Notes: generated by a model not told the origin, from the sequence alone. DNA of 64,000 bases from Marinomonas shanghaiensis (GCF_003259175.1 NZ_QGOK01000016.1:62001-126000); one strand, 5' to 3'; positions 46,574 through 56,824 are shown, counted from the first letter of the stretch. Made by a program: numbers and translations.

Positions 46574-47067
46574 TGGGACATCCTATTACATGTGAATTCG
46601 GGTCAATCGAAGCACAAGATAACCTCTAAATCCAGTTACTTCCCGTCGTTATTTCGCATCAAACTAAATGGTATTTTATATAACCAAAAGTTTGTACTCG
46701 CCCTGCGTGCGGCCACTACAATACTGCTGGAGCTATATTTGCTAATATTAATTGAGTTAGTCTGTATTTTAGGCTAACTTGGTTAACTTGGTTAACTTTA
46801 AAGAAGCTCACCATTTCATTACCTATTCATGGAGGAGCGGTCGTATAGATAAATTAGAATAATTACTTTTAGAGCTAGTGCCTCTTAACGATATTTCGAA
46901 AAATTCTTGATTACTATCAACATGTATTAGTTGTTCATCTAGAAGAGCTTCAAGATCAACTGAGAATGACATTGAGTTAGGTAAAGTATATTTAATTACG
47001 TTTTAAGTAAAAAATATATTTTGAATTATTTTTTTATTAGTCGTGTTGACTAACAAGGAAAAAAGCA
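46574..47067. other. AT-rich stretch without recognised gene
   Basis: About 490 bases between the transposase fragment and the TIR gene. No conserved reading frame or RNA fold was seen. It must contain the TIR gene promoter. An imperfect short repeat ACTTGGTTAACTTGGTTAAC occurs at about 46778-46798. Confidence 0.4.
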
Positions 47068-49593
47068 ATGGAACATAACCCGATTAGTTTTTTTTATAGT
47101 TACTGCCATAAAGATAATGACGATAGGCGTGAGCTGGAAGTCCATTTATCTATGTTGGTTAGAAATCGGATAATCGAACAGTGGCATGACGGTAAAATAT
47201 TGGCAGGGCAACCATGGAAATCTGAAATATTGAAAAGTCTTGAAAAGGCTGAAATAGTAGTCTTTTTAGTGACTCCCAACTGGCTTAGCTCTGATGCTTG
47301 TATTGAAGAGTGGCATAAAGCTATAGAATTTTCTAAAACACAGCCTAACAAGCAATTAATACCAATTATTGCAAAAACATGTGGGTGGCTTGATTTTGAT
47401 AATATGTCAGTATATCAGGCTATACCTTATGAAGGTAAGCCTGTTTCCACTTGGTTGAGCAGAGAGGAAGCATGGCATGATGTATACGAAAGAATCAAAG
47501 CTGTTGCTAACGAGTTAAAAAAAAACTTCCAGCTAAATGAAGCTACTAAGTCTCGTCTTTGCAATATTGAGTTTTGCTCTGCCAAAGAAAACGATATTTC
47601 TCTTAAAGAAATATTTGTGTTCCCAAATCTTTATGCATACCCAGTTAACAAAAATGGCCTTGAAATAGACATCGATGATGCTGCCGGTTTTCATTCTGAA
47701 AGTCGGCAATTTGTTGTTGGGGATAGTCAGTCAGGAAAAACAAAGTTTTGTTCTTGGCTCTATATCAATGATATTGATCAATCGCAGCCTAGCTTAATGG
47801 TTGACTTTGATGAAGTCGGTACAGGTAAAGATAAACGTAAAATACTACAGGAAATTTTCTTCAGCCAGCAAACCGGAGACTTCAATTGTTGGTTTGAGAG
47901 TACAAACAAACGTATCTATTTTGATAACTTATCGAAAGACTCTAAATGTGCCGAGCTCATTAAATATGCTGAAGAACACTTCGTTAACATTTCTGTCTTT
48001 TCTAGCTCTGATATTTATGAATCTTACTACTCTGACGACGAAAGGTTTGCTGAATTCCGAGAGATAAACTTAAAGCCATTTTGTCATAGCAAACAAGAAG
48101 AGCTAATTAAAAAATGGGTCTCTCTTAAAGATGGCACGGACGAGGTCGATTATACTTTAATTGACAAATTAGAAGATAAAGTAAATGCTATTGTAATCAA
48201 TAATAAGGTACTTCCTCGCTATCCTTTTTTTATTTTATCTATTCTACAGACTTTTGAAAGTTTTATGCCTGAGGATTTAAAGATTTCAGCATATGGTCAC
48301 TGCTATCATGCATTAATACTTGCTAGGTTAATTAAGTCCGGTATTAATAATGAAGATAGCGCAATTGGATCCGCATTCACTTTTTGCTCTAATTTTGCAT
48401 ATGAAATATTTAAGAAAGGTGATAACTCGCAACTTTCAGAGTTTCAATTTGCAGAATTTTATAGAGATTATTCAAATGAATATTTAATGAAAGAATCGGT
48501 TAAGAACCGACTTTTTGATAGTTCTGGGTTACTTTTTCAATCAAATAGCTCTGTTAAGTTCACTATCGCCTACACTTATTACTATTTTCTCGGTAAATAT
48601 CTAGCCGAAAATTATCAAGCGAACAAAGATGCTATTCATGAAATGGTCAATTCAAGTTTTGCTAAGCATAACTCACTAATTCTGATTTTCACTATTCATC
48701 ATGCCAATGATATGGATTTGATTGATGAAATACTTACTCATACAGCATGTGTTATTGATAATGTTGAACCAGTTACGCTTTCGAAAGAAGAAACTGTTAT
48801 TTTTTCAGCGATCGTCAACAAAGTGATCCCAGAAAAGATAGCAAGAACTGGTGAGGTAAGTGAAGAGCGTACCATAGATCGAAAGAATAGAACCAAACAT
48901 GAAGAAGCCCACCATCAAGATGATCGTGAAGTTGAAAGTATAGCAGCCGCAGACAAGATGATGCATCAAGTATTTCAATGTAATAAAAATATTGAAATAC
49001 TAAGTCAGATTTTGAAAAACAAGACGGGAAGTTTAAAAAAAGCTAAATTGCAGGAAATTATTGAGATTATCTGCGATGCAAGTTTACGGATGGCATCTGT
49101 TATTGTCGCGAACTCTTCTGAAATAGATGCACTAGCAAGCTATGTGTTTGAACAGTATAAAAAATCAGATGAATACGATGCGAGTGAGTCCGAGTTTGTT
49201 CTTAAAGAGAAGATTAAAAGCTTATTAACGGTAAGAGCTATGTTGTGGGTTTTAATGTCTATTGAAAAATCAGTGAAAGCCATAAATAAACCTGAACTCA
49301 AAGGAATCATTATTAGTCTTTGTGATCAAAAGTCCACAGCGGCATACCACCTGATTAAATATTTTTACCTTTTAGATAGTGCAGAAAAATTTGATTTTCA
49401 CATGAAATCTGAGCTGGAATTTATGGTAAAAAATTACTCGAAAGATAAACATTTATTCATGAATAGAATTGTATCTATCCGTACTCAGCACTATGAAAAA
49501 ACTCATAAAATACAGGAAAATTATCGCCAATCTATATTTTCAATTTTAAATATAGATTACAAAAAAGCCTTTCCTAGAAGGAAAGTGGAATAG
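47068..49593 (+). CDS. TIR-STAND protein, probable defence factor
   Basis: 841 residues, AT-rich. Residues 1-150 form a TIR domain: NPISFFYSYCHKDND, AEIVVFLVTPNWLSSDACIE and EWHKAIEF, with the catalytic Glu probably at 81 (C-x-x-E-W). Near 218-225 is a P-loop, GDSQSGKT, then SLMVDFDE, which marks a STAND-like NTPase. The rest is helical and probably senses or oligomerises. Bacterial TIR proteins with NTPase parts cleave NAD+ after sensing phage. It is a single gene, in an island with transposase remnants and toxin-antitoxin pairs. The exact system type cannot be named from sequence alone. Confidence 0.8.
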   Translation: MEHNPISFFYSYCHKDNDDRRELEVHLSMLVRNRIIEQWHDGKILAGQPWKSEILKSLEKAEIVVFLVTPNWLSSDACIEEWHKAIEFSKTQPNKQLIPIIAKTCGWLDFDNMSVYQAIPYEGKPVSTWLSREEAWHDVYERIKAVANELKKNFQLNEATKSRLCNIEFCSAKENDISLKEIFVFPNLYAYPVNKNGLEIDIDDAAGFHSESRQFVVGDSQSGKTKFCSWLYINDIDQSQPSLMVDFDEVGTGKDKRKILQEIFFSQQTGDFNCWFESTNKRIYFDNLSKDSKCAELIKYAEEHFVNISVFSSSDIYESYYSDDERFAEFREINLKPFCHSKQEELIKKWVSLKDGTDEVDYTLIDKLEDKVNAIVINNKVLPRYPFFILSILQTFESFMPEDLKISAYGHCYHALILARLIKSGINNEDSAIGSAFTFCSNFAYEIFKKGDNSQLSEFQFAEFYRDYSNEYLMKESVKNRLFDSSGLLFQSNSSVKFTIAYTYYYFLGKYLAENYQANKDAIHEMVNSSFAKHNSLILIFTIHHANDMDLIDEILTHTACVIDNVEPVTLSKEETVIFSAIVNKVIPEKIARTGEVSEERTIDRKNRTKHEEAHHQDDREVESIAAADKMMHQVFQCNKNIEILSQILKNKTGSLKKAKLQEIIEIICDASLRMASVIVANSSEIDALASYVFEQYKKSDEYDASESEFVLKEKIKSLLTVRAMLWVLMSIEKSVKAINKPELKGIIISLCDQKSTAAYHLIKYFYLLDSAEKFDFHMKSELEFMVKNYSKDKHLFMNRIVSIRTQHYEKTHKIQENYRQSIFSILNIDYKKAFPRRKVE

Positions 49594-49776
49594 TTGGGGT
49601 AATGGCGTAACTTCAAATAAATAGAGCTGGTAATGGTTGATATATTTAACGATGTAGGTTTGAAAATGAGTATTAATTAATGCTGACTAAGGTGATTGTA
49701 ATTAGAAACTAGAGATATGTAGGTGGATAATGGCACATACGTAGCATAGAGCATTTCTACTTTCTTATGTCTCTAT

Positions 49777-49822
49777 AAAGTGATCCCAGAAAAGATAATA
49801 AGAACTGGCGTTGATAAGTGAA
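49777..49822 (+). repeat. Displaced copy of an internal TIR-gene segment
   Basis: About 45 bases beginning AAAGTGATCCCAGAAAAGAT match the inside of the TIR gene at 48820-48865 with a few differences. It shows a partial duplication just downstream of that gene. Confidence 0.6.
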
Positions 49823-49903
49823 CTGTAAATTAGGGAATATGCGATTAAGTCGGGAACATGAGATAATCTTGCCAACTTAAGCCAACGATGATTCATCTCC
49901 AGC

Positions 49904-50336
49904 ATGAACAAGCTCTCCTTCGCCGATACTGAATTTACCAGCAAACGTCGAGAAACCCGAAAAGAACTCTTTCTTGGCCATATGAATGAGTACATAAATG
50001 GTTGTCTGATACTGGTATTTACTTCAAAGAAGGCACGATCATTGATGCAACCACCATTGAAGTGGCTAGCTCGGCTCAAAACACAAGATTCTGAAAACAT
50101 TAAACGCAGTAGGGAAAGCAATGTTTATTTGGCCTGAAAGCAAATATTGGTATCGATGTGAAACGAGGATCGGTACACAGCATTACGACAATATCCGCGG
50201 ATGTACACGATCTTAAACCGCTGCCATAACTCATATTTGGAGAAGAGTCATTTGTCTCATCGGGTTCAGGCTATCGGGGCGTGGAAAAACTCAAAGAAAC
50301 GATCAATAAAAAGCTAGATTTGCAAACAGTTTCTAG
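49904..50336 (+). pseudogene. IS5-family transposase remnant
   Basis: MNKLSFADTEFTSKRRETRK is a typical IS5 transposase start. After a deletion of the middle part, another frame gives FKEGTIIDATTIEVASS (first catalytic Asp), then, after stop codons, LKANIGIDVKRGSVHSIT (second Asp) and SGYRGVEKLKE. Frameshifts, stops and a deletion make it inactive. No clear terminal inverted repeats were found. Confidence 0.8.
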
Positions 50337-50607
50337 ATCGCATTGATTGTATCGCCTATTACACCTTTTAAGAAACTTTTATACCTGTTTTTAAGTTACA
50401 ATAAAATGCCTTAATATTGACCTAAGATTATTCGTTAAATTATTCGCCCATGTTGATAATTTGGTCTCTGAAAGCGTCTCTGAGGTGGAGAGATATTCAG
50501 GATTAGTTAAGGATGTGTGAGTGTAATTTTGAAAGTACTCTTGAGCACTGGTTCTAGCAGCTATACTTCTTCATTTATGATTTGCTTTAGGCCAGTGGTT
50601 TTGACGT
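50337..50607. other. Intergenic sequence before the tandem repeats
   Basis: About 270 AT-rich bases with no reading frame or structure I can recognise. Confidence 0.4.
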
Positions 50608-51014
50608 GTAGAGAGGTTGTCGGGTTGAAGCCGCGACCTACATGAAAGCTTCGCTTTCAACGGCACATTACGCTGTCGCTCATGATGCCCTACGATTTGG
50701 TGTCATGTGATGTAGAGAGGTTGTCGGGCTGAGGCCGCGACTTACATGAAAGTTTCGCTTTCAACGGCACATTACGCTGTCGCTCATGATGCCCTACGAT
50801 TTGGTGTCATGTGATGTAGAGAGGTTGTCGGGCTGAGGCCGCGACCTACATGAAAGCTTTGCTTTCAACGGCACATTACGCTGTCGCTTATGATGCCCTA
50901 CGATTTGGTGTCGTGTGATGTAGGGAAGAGTTGTCGGGTTGAAGCTGCAATCTACATGAAAGTTTCGCTTTCAATGGCACATTACGCTGTCGCTTATGAT
51001 GTCCTACGATTTGT
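50608..51014. repeat. Four tandem copies of a 104-bp repeat
   Basis: Units begin at 50608, 50712, 50816 and 50920, each 104 bases apart and starting GTAGAGAGG (GTAGGGAAG in the last). Each holds TTGTCGGG, 6 bases, CCGCGACCTACATG, then a GAAAG-CTTCG-CTTTC hairpin and CATTACGCTGTCGCT. The last copy is the most diverged. The core matches the right arm of the element at 13112-13190. Not CRISPR: units are contiguous without spacers. Confidence 0.9.
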
Positions 51015-51032
51015 TCTGTTTCTAAGATAAAT

Positions 51033-51061
51033 AAAAACACCAGCCTCGGCTGGTGTTTTTA
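51033..51061. terminator. Terminator after pgi
   Basis: AAAAACACCAGCC and GGCTGGTGTTTTT form a 13-bp stem with a tiny loop. It can stop transcription of the leftward pgi operon. Confidence 0.88.
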
Positions 51062-51087
51062 GTAGCGCTGTATAAAAAGCTAAACGG

Positions 51088-52734
51088 TTAAGATTGAGCT
51101 TTTTTGAACGCGTTGATCAGTGCTTGGGTGGAGGCATCCAGTGCGCTGTTGTCGCTGTCGCTAACTAGGCGGTTGTAGATGTCGGTTCCTAATACTTTGC
51201 CCAGTTCAACGCCCCATTGATCGAATGAGTTGATGCCCCAAATGGTACCTTGGACAAAAGTGCGGTGCTCGTAAAGCGCGATTAACGCCCCCACGGTGGC
51301 GGGTGTCATTTTGTCGGTCAGTAGCGTGTTGCTTGGGCGGTTGCCGTTGATCACTTTGTGCGGTGCAATCTTGGCAACCTGTTCGTCTGTTGCGCCAGCA
51401 TCGCGAAGCTCTTGCTCTGCTTGTTCAAGGGTTTTACCCACCATCAAGGCTTGCGACTGACTTAAGCAGTTAGCAAACAATTGTGTGTGGTGTTCGCCAA
51501 TGGGGTTGTGAGACGCCAATGGGGCGATAAAGTCTACTGGCACAAGGCGAGTACCTTGATGCAATAACTGGTGGTAAGCGTGTTGACCGTTGGTGCCAGC
51601 GCCACCCCAGATGATTGGGCCTGTGTCGGTTTCTACGCCATCGCCGTTTAATAGATTCGCTTTACCGTTACTTTCCATGTCGAGCTGTTGAATGTGAGCG
51701 GGCATGGCGCGAAGGTAATGGTCGTAAGGAATCAAGGCGTGGGTTTGGGCGTTGTGGAAGTTGATGTACCACACGCCCAGCGTACCCATGATAACGGGGA
51801 GGTTTTCTTCAAACGGGGCGGTGCGGAAGTGCTCGTCCATTTGGTGAGCGCCGTCTAGCAAGGCGTAGAAGTTGTCCATGCCAACGGCAATAGCAACAGG
51901 TAAGCCAATCGCTGACCAAAGAGAGTAGCGTCCGCCAACCCAGTCCCACATTGGGAAGATGTTTTCTTTCGCCATGCCGAAATCAACGGCTTTTTTCACG
52001 TTGGAGCTCACGGCAGCGAAATGTTTGCTGACGTTTTCTTGTGAGCCGCCGTTGCTTAGGAACCAGTCACGCGCCGCGTTGGCATTGGATAAGGTTTCTA
52101 AAGTGCCGAACGTTTTAGATGAAATCACAAAAACGGTGGTTTCAGGGTTGACTTGTTTTAGTTTGCCTGTGATGTCTGAACCATCAATATTGGCAACAAA
52201 GTGAACCTTGATGTCGTCTTTTTTGTACGGTGTTAGGGCTTCTGCAACCACTTTGGGGCCAAGGTAAGAGCCACCGATGCCGATAGAGACAACATCAGTA
52301 ATGCGTTTGCCTGTGTAGCCTTTCCATTCGCCGCTGTGTAGTTGGGCAACAAATTGTTCCATTTGTTTCAGTGTTGCGCGTACTTCGGCGAGGACGTTGA
52401 CGCCATCTACTAGCAGTGTTTCTTGCGCTTGGCTAGCACGTAGAGCGATGTGTAAGACAGAGCGATCTTCGGTATTGTTAATATGCGCGCCGCTGAACAT
52501 GCCTTTAATAGCGCTCTCTAACCCTGCCTCTTTTGCTAGATCCGTCAGTAACGACAGGGTTTTTTCATTGGCGCGGTTTTTTGCGTAATCCAATGTCCAA
52601 CCTGCCGCTTGAGTCGTGTATTTTTCGGCACGTTTGGGGTCTGCGGCGAACAAAGATGTCATGTTAACAGACGCCATTTCTTGTTTGTGCTCTGTTAATT
52701 TCTGCCAAGCAGTCAATTCTGTGGGTGAGCCCAT
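51088..52734 (-). CDS. pgi: Pgi, glucose-6-phosphate isomerase
   Basis: 548 residues, near the E. coli length of 549. Motifs are [43 protein letters not shown] and, at the C-terminus, [16 protein letters not shown], with the catalytic Glu (MESNGK) and Lys. It interconverts glucose 6-phosphate and fructose 6-phosphate. Start at 52734 with AGGGAG upstream; a frame to the left lacks a ribosome site. Last gene of the pcnB-folK-panB-panC-pgi run, 23 bases after panC. Confidence 0.96.
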   Translation of the reverse strand: MGSPTELTAWQKLTEHKQEMASVNMTSLFAADPKRAEKYTTQAAGWTLDYAKNRANEKTLSLLTDLAKEAGLESAIKGMFSGAHINNTEDRSVLHIALRASQAQETLLVDGVNVLAEVRATLKQMEQFVAQLHSGEWKGYTGKRITDVVSIGIGGSYLGPKVVAEALTPYKKDDIKVHFVANIDGSDITGKLKQVNPETTVFVISSKTFGTLETLSNANAARDWFLSNGGSQENVSKHFAAVSSNVKKAVDFGMAKENIFPMWDWVGGRYSLWSAIGLPVAIAVGMDNFYALLDGAHQMDEHFRTAPFEENLPVIMGTLGVWYINFHNAQTHALIPYDHYLRAMPAHIQQLDMESNGKANLLNGDGVETDTGPIIWGGAGTNGQHAYHQLLHQGTRLVPVDFIAPLASHNPIGEHHTQLFANCLSQSQALMVGKTLEQAEQELRDAGATDEQVAKIAPHKVINGNRPSNTLLTDKMTPATVGALIALYEHRTFVQGTIWGINSFDQWGVELGKVLGTDIYNRLVSDSDNSALDASTQALINAFKKAQS

Positions 52735-52757
52735 TACAATCTCCCTAGAAATCAAAG

Positions 52758-53606
52758 TTATAGCTCTACACGCAAATTATCAATCAAGCGTGCACTGCCT
52801 AAGTGTGCCGCAGCCAAAATGACCAGGCGTTTCTCTTCTTCTGACGGTGTTTGTAAATTATCTTGTGCGCGGATTTCGAAATAATCACGACGGAAACCAG
52901 CCGCTTCAAGCTTCTGCTGAGCTTGTTCGCGAATGTCCTCGTGACTCGCACGGTTTGCTAGGAGCGCCTCTTTCGCCCATAGCAGTGTTTGATACATTGC
53001 TGGTGCAATGCGTCTTTCTTCTTCTGTTAGGTAGCCGTTTCGTGAGCTCATGGCAAGTCCATCGTCGTTACGAGCGGTGTCAACGCCTATGATACGCACG
53101 TTTGAACTTAGGTCTCGTACCATGTCTTCAATGACTTTTAATTGTTGGAAGTCTTTGTTACCGAATATGGCACAGTCTGGCTGAACAATATTAAACAATT
53201 TTGTTACCACGGTGGCAACGCCAACAAAGTGACCTGGACGCGATGCGCCACATAGGATGTCAGATAAGCCCATGACTTCGATCTGTGTCTGACTGCGTTT
53301 GCCATCTGGGTACATTTCTAAGGCGTCAGGTGCGAACAGATAATGACAACCGTTGGCTTCAAGGACTCGCTTGTCTTCTTCGAGTGTTTTTGGGTAGCGC
53401 TCTAAGTCTTCGTTGGCGGAAAATTGCATTGGATTAACGAAAACAGAAGAAACAACCACGTCGCCTTCTTCCGTGGCTCGACGGATCAGTGACATGTGGC
53501 CGTCGTGTAAGTTGCCCATGGTTGGTACAAAGGTAATGCTTTTGTCTTGTAGGCGCTCAATTTTTAGCGCGGCACGAAGTTCAGCGATAGTATGGAATGT
53601 TTGCAT
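52758..53606 (-). CDS. panC: PanC, pantothenate synthetase
   Basis: 282 residues. [19 protein letters not shown] holds the HIGH-like ATP site, then [37 protein letters not shown] and [18 protein letters not shown], and MSSRNGYL as the KMSKS-like loop. It joins pantoate and beta-alanine with ATP. Beta-alanine could also come from pyrimidine breakdown by hyuC in this window. The start overlaps the panB stop by 1 base. Confidence 0.96.
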   Translation of the reverse strand: MQTFHTIAELRAALKIERLQDKSITFVPTMGNLHDGHMSLIRRATEEGDVVVSSVFVNPMQFSANEDLERYPKTLEEDKRVLEANGCHYLFAPDALEMYPDGKRSQTQIEVMGLSDILCGASRPGHFVGVATVVTKLFNIVQPDCAIFGNKDFQQLKVIEDMVRDLSSNVRIIGVDTARNDDGLAMSSRNGYLTEEERRIAPAMYQTLLWAKEALLANRASHEDIREQAQQKLEAAGFRRDYFEIRAQDNLQTPSEEEKRLVILAAAHLGSARLIDNLRVEL

Positions 53607-54430
53607 TATTTGAATCCGTGCTCAGGTCCAGGGAAGGTCATGTCTTTTACTTCTTTTACGTAGGCTTCAAAGGCTTGCGTTACATTGCGACCGTCGGTTA
53701 AGAAGTTTTTTACAAATTTGGGAGTGTGGCCAAGGTTGATGCCAAGCATGTCGTGCATTACCAATACTTGGCCATCGGTATGGTGGCCAGCGCCAATGCC
53801 AATCGTCGGCACGGGAACGGCTTCCGTTAATGTTTTGCCCAGCTCTGTTGGGATGCATTCGTACAGAAGAATGTCAGCGCCTGCCGCCACAAGGTCTAAT
53901 GACTCTTGTAAAAGTAAGTCGGCTGCGTCTTGGCTTTTACCTTGCACCTTGTAGCCGCCAAACTTATGAACGGACTGCGGTGTAAGACCTAAATGTGCGC
54001 AAACAGGAATGCCTCTTTGGCTGAGCAGTTTGACGGTGTCTGCTAGCCAGCTACCGCCTTCTAGCTTGACCATGTTGGCGCCGGCTTGCATCAGTTTTGC
54101 CGCGTTATCAAGTGCTTGTTCCGGTTTGCTGTAACTCATAAAAGACATATCCGCGAGGATGAAGGCGTTGGTATTGCCTCGTTTAACAGCCGCGGTGTGG
54201 TAGCACATATCTTCGATGGTAACGGGTAAAGTGCTGTCTTGGCCTTGTATGACCATGCCTAAAGAATCCCCAACCAAAATGGTTTCCACGCCTGCCACGT
54301 TCATGACATTGGTAAATGAGGCATCATAGCTGGTGAGGCAGGTGATTTTCTCTTTATCCGCTTTCATTTTTTTGAGTGTGGATAGTGTAACGGGTTTGGT
54401 GAGCTTTCTTTGTGAGTTATCTGAATACAT
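53606..54430 (-). CDS. panB: PanB, ketopantoate hydroxymethyltransferase
   Basis: 274 residues. The TIM-barrel motifs [49 protein letters not shown] and [12 protein letters not shown] are those of PanB. It makes ketopantoate from 2-oxoisovalerate and methylene-tetrahydrofolate. It follows folK by 3 bases, so folate and pantothenate steps share one operon. Confidence 0.96.
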   Translation of the reverse strand: MYSDNSQRKLTKPVTLSTLKKMKADKEKITCLTSYDASFTNVMNVAGVETILVGDSLGMVIQGQDSTLPVTIEDMCYHTAAVKRGNTNAFILADMSFMSYSKPEQALDNAAKLMQAGANMVKLEGGSWLADTVKLLSQRGIPVCAHLGLTPQSVHKFGGYKVQGKSQDAADLLLQESLDLVAAGADILLYECIPTELGKTLTEAVPVPTIGIGAGHHTDGQVLVMHDMLGINLGHTPKFVKNFLTDGRNVTQAFEAYVKEVKDMTFPGPEHGFK

Positions 54431-54433
54431 AAT

Positions 54434-54919
54434 TTATTCTTCTTTGATCAAGACCAAATCGCTGGTATCAAGTTGCTGTAATTGCTCGGTAACGGTTTTG
54501 CCATTTGCTAAGCGCATATCAGGCGCCAAGTCGCTAAGCGGTTTTATTACAAACCCTCGTTCTAGCATGAAGGTATGCGGCACAATAAGTCGTGGTAGCT
54601 GTATTATTTCCTGTCCATACAATAGCAGATCTAGATCTAAGGTGCGCGGTCCCCAATGTCGTTCTCTAACACGGCGTTGTGATTGTTCGATGCTTTGCAA
54701 TAAGTCGAGTAAATCAATGGGGGATAAGTTGGTTTCGAAGGTGGCGACGGCGTTAACATAGTCAGGTTGGTCTTGTGGGCCAACCGGTTTGCTGCCATAA
54801 ATAGAAGAAACACGAAGATGTTTTACATCGTCGTGTTTCTTTAGGGTATCAATGGCGCGGTCAAGCTGCGCCATTGGGTCTTCAAGGTTACTGCCGAGGC
54901 CAATATAAGCGTGTATCAA
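54434..54919 (-). CDS. folK: FolK, HPPK of folate synthesis
   Basis: 161 residues. AYIGLGSNLEDPMAQLDRAI at the start, YVNAVATFET, then RRVRERHWGPRTLDLDLLLY with the two metal-binding Asp, and VPHTFMLERGFVIKPL. It transfers pyrophosphate from ATP to hydroxymethyl-dihydropterin. It is 11 bases after pcnB in the same operon. Confidence 0.96.
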   Translation of the reverse strand: MIHAYIGLGSNLEDPMAQLDRAIDTLKKHDDVKHLRVSSIYGSKPVGPQDQPDYVNAVATFETNLSPIDLLDLLQSIEQSQRRVRERHWGPRTLDLDLLLYGQEIIQLPRLIVPHTFMLERGFVIKPLSDLAPDMRLANGKTVTEQLQQLDTSDLVLIKEE

Positions 54920-54930
54920 GAGGTGTCCTC

Positions 54931-56364
54931 TTACTCGTCAAATGTTTCTCTTTGCGGTGCGTTACTTTTCTTTCGACGACGAGGGCGGCGTTTTTTAGGG
55001 CCTTCTTTGTCGTTCGTAAAGTTATCAATGCTTTTTATCAGCTCTCTTTGTTGGCTTTCTGTGCCGTGCTGGAATTTTTCCCACCAATCGCCCAGTCCGT
55101 CTAATTCTGTTCCGCTTAATTCACGTATGAGCAAGAAGTCAAACCCTGCACGAAAGCGTGGGTGTTCGAGCAGCAAGAAGGCGCGCTTTCCGTAGCGTTT
55201 AGGGAGACGATATTGCATATCCCAGATTTCACGCATTGGTGTGGAGAATCGACGCGGAATGGCAGTGGAAGCGACTTGATTGTCCAGCACCATATTAGCT
55301 GCTTGATGCAACGCTGGTGTGGCCGGCATTCCTTGAGCTTGAAATTCTTCATGGCGCAGAGCCACACTAGGCCAAAGTAGGACAGCATATAAAAAATACG
55401 GCGCGGTCGTTTTGCCACTTTGGATTCGATCGTCGGTATTTTTTAGACCTTGAAGTATGAAGGCTTGCGGGTCGATATCATGGCGTTTCCAGCCACTTTG
55501 CAGCAAAGCGTCTGTATCTGGAAATAAGTAACGGAACAAACCGTATTGGCGTAATAAATGGAAAGTGTCAATGCCATTACCGCTGCCAAGAAGTTTTAAG
55601 ACTTCTTCAAATAAACGCGCGGGTGGAATGTGGTCCAGCAGGTGTGCCATTTCTTTGATTGGCGCAGCGGTTTCGGCTTCTATCTCAAATCCTAGTTTGC
55701 CAGCAAAGCGAATAGCACGCAGCATACGAACAGGGTCTTCTTGATAACGTTGGCGTGCGTCGCCAATGATTCGAATTTGTTTGTTTTCAATGTCTTTCAA
55801 GCCGCCGCAGAAATCATGAATGCTGAAGTCTTGGACATTGTAGTATAAGGCGTTGAAAGTGAAGTCTCGGCGTTCTGCGTCTTCTTCAATATTGCCGTAG
55901 ACATTATCACGCAAAACAATGCCATGAGCGGAACGGGCTGAGTCTTTGCCTTTTAATGATGTGGTTTGTGTGTCGTCATCATCATCGTCTTGTGCAGAAT
56001 TCGCTCTGAAAGTAGACACTTCAATAATTTCGCGGCCAAATGTGACATGGACGAGTTTAAACCGACGACCAATAAGTCTGGAGTTCGAGAAAATATTGTG
56101 TACTTGTTCTGGCGTAGCGTTGGTGACCACATCGAAATCTTTTGGCTCTATGCCAATTAAATGGTCTCGAACACAGCCGCCAACAAGGTAAGCATCGTAG
56201 CCAGCTTTATTTAAGCGATACAATACTTTGACAGCATTGGGGCTCAAGTCTTGTCGAGATAAGCTGTGATCGCTGCGAGGGATAATAATAGGGTAAGTCT
56301 GTGCCTTTGGAGAGGCAAACAGTGAGGTAGCTTTACGTACCAGAGATTTTAATCCTGTAAGCAT
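54931..56364 (-). CDS. pcnB: PcnB, poly(A) polymerase I
   Basis: 477 residues. The nucleotidyltransferase core AYLVGGCVRDHLIGIEPKDFD has the G-G and D-x-D motif. RRDFTFNALYYN, DPVRMLRAIRFAGKLGF and a basic C-terminal tail (KKRRPRRRKKSNAPQRE) mark the poly(A) polymerase over the CCA enzyme. It adds A-tails that speed RNA decay. The upstream 560 bases carry the candidate CrcZ-like RNA, the same place as crcZ in Pseudomonas. Confidence 0.93.
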   Translation of the reverse strand: MLTGLKSLVRKATSLFASPKAQTYPIIIPRSDHSLSRQDLSPNAVKVLYRLNKAGYDAYLVGGCVRDHLIGIEPKDFDVVTNATPEQVHNIFSNSRLIGRRFKLVHVTFGREIIEVSTFRANSAQDDDDDDTQTTSLKGKDSARSAHGIVLRDNVYGNIEEDAERRDFTFNALYYNVQDFSIHDFCGGLKDIENKQIRIIGDARQRYQEDPVRMLRAIRFAGKLGFEIEAETAAPIKEMAHLLDHIPPARLFEEVLKLLGSGNGIDTFHLLRQYGLFRYLFPDTDALLQSGWKRHDIDPQAFILQGLKNTDDRIQSGKTTAPYFLYAVLLWPSVALRHEEFQAQGMPATPALHQAANMVLDNQVASTAIPRRFSTPMREIWDMQYRLPKRYGKRAFLLLEHPRFRAGFDFLLIRELSGTELDGLGDWWEKFQHGTESQQRELIKSIDNFTNDKEGPKKRRPRRRKKSNAPQRETFDE

Positions 56365-56515
56365 TAGACAACAAATTTTAAAGTTAACGAAAAGGGCATT
56401 CTACACGTGATAGAGTAAAGTTACACGAATAAAGGTTGTATTTAGGTGATTTTGATACGTTGAAAAGGGTAGGTATTTATAGCGACTATTGCTTATTTAC
56501 TGAGCAGTAAATAAA

Positions 56516-56797
56516 ATAATCGCTTTGGATACATGAAGATACTAGTTCCGAAAACAAAGTGGGTGCTGCTTCTGCAGTTCTACTCAAGTTTTATTTTTAT
56601 TATTGCATTGTTTTCATTGCCCGAAGGCTTGTATATCTAAAAAAATCAATTATCCAAAGCGATTTTCCATCCATGACCTCAAGTTTTTATTTTTATTTGA
56701 AGAGGTCACGGTGTTCTTACATGTTATTTTTATTTTTAAGAACCTACATACGACGATTAACTTATTTTTATTCTTGGTCAATCTTCTTATCGTTGTG
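56516..56797 (-). ncRNA. Candidate CrcZ-like Hfq/Crc-titrating sRNA
   Basis: The strand that reads from the cbrB-like gene to pcnB has four A-rich motifs of the form AATAAAAATAA (plus-strand places 56761-56775, 56724-56737, 56684-56698, 56589-56605). Two sit in hairpin loops: stem GTTCTT/AAGAAC and stem TGACCTC/GAGGTCA. A 14-bp long-range stem (56518-56531 with 56650-56663) closes the 3' half. A sigma-54 promoter lies just upstream. In Pseudomonas, CrcZ lies between cbrB and pcnB, is sigma-54 dependent and binds Hfq/Crc through AAnAAnAA motifs. The 3' end is uncertain; I see no clear terminator. Confidence 0.6.
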
Positions 56798-56807
56798 TCC
56801 TATATAA

Positions 56808-56824
56808 GGCATTTGTTGTGCCAA
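56808..56824 (-). promoter_or_regulatory. Sigma-54 (-24/-12) promoter
   Basis: On the minus strand TTGGCAC-AACAA-ATGCC has GG and GC separated by exactly 10 bases, matching TGGCAC-N5-TTGC with one change. Transcription would start near 56797, towards pcnB. The sigma-54 activator gene lies just upstream. Confidence 0.7.

Noticed and set aside
46547-46777. 76-codon plus-strand frame after the ISAs1 fragment
   Set aside because: No ribosome site, low-complexity hydrophobic end, and overlaps the start of the transposase fragment.
49765-50121. 118-codon minus-strand frame
   Set aside because: It is antisense to the IS5 transposase remnant.
50608-51014. Possible CRISPR array
   Set aside because: The 104-bp units are contiguous and long, with no unique spacers and no cas genes nearby.
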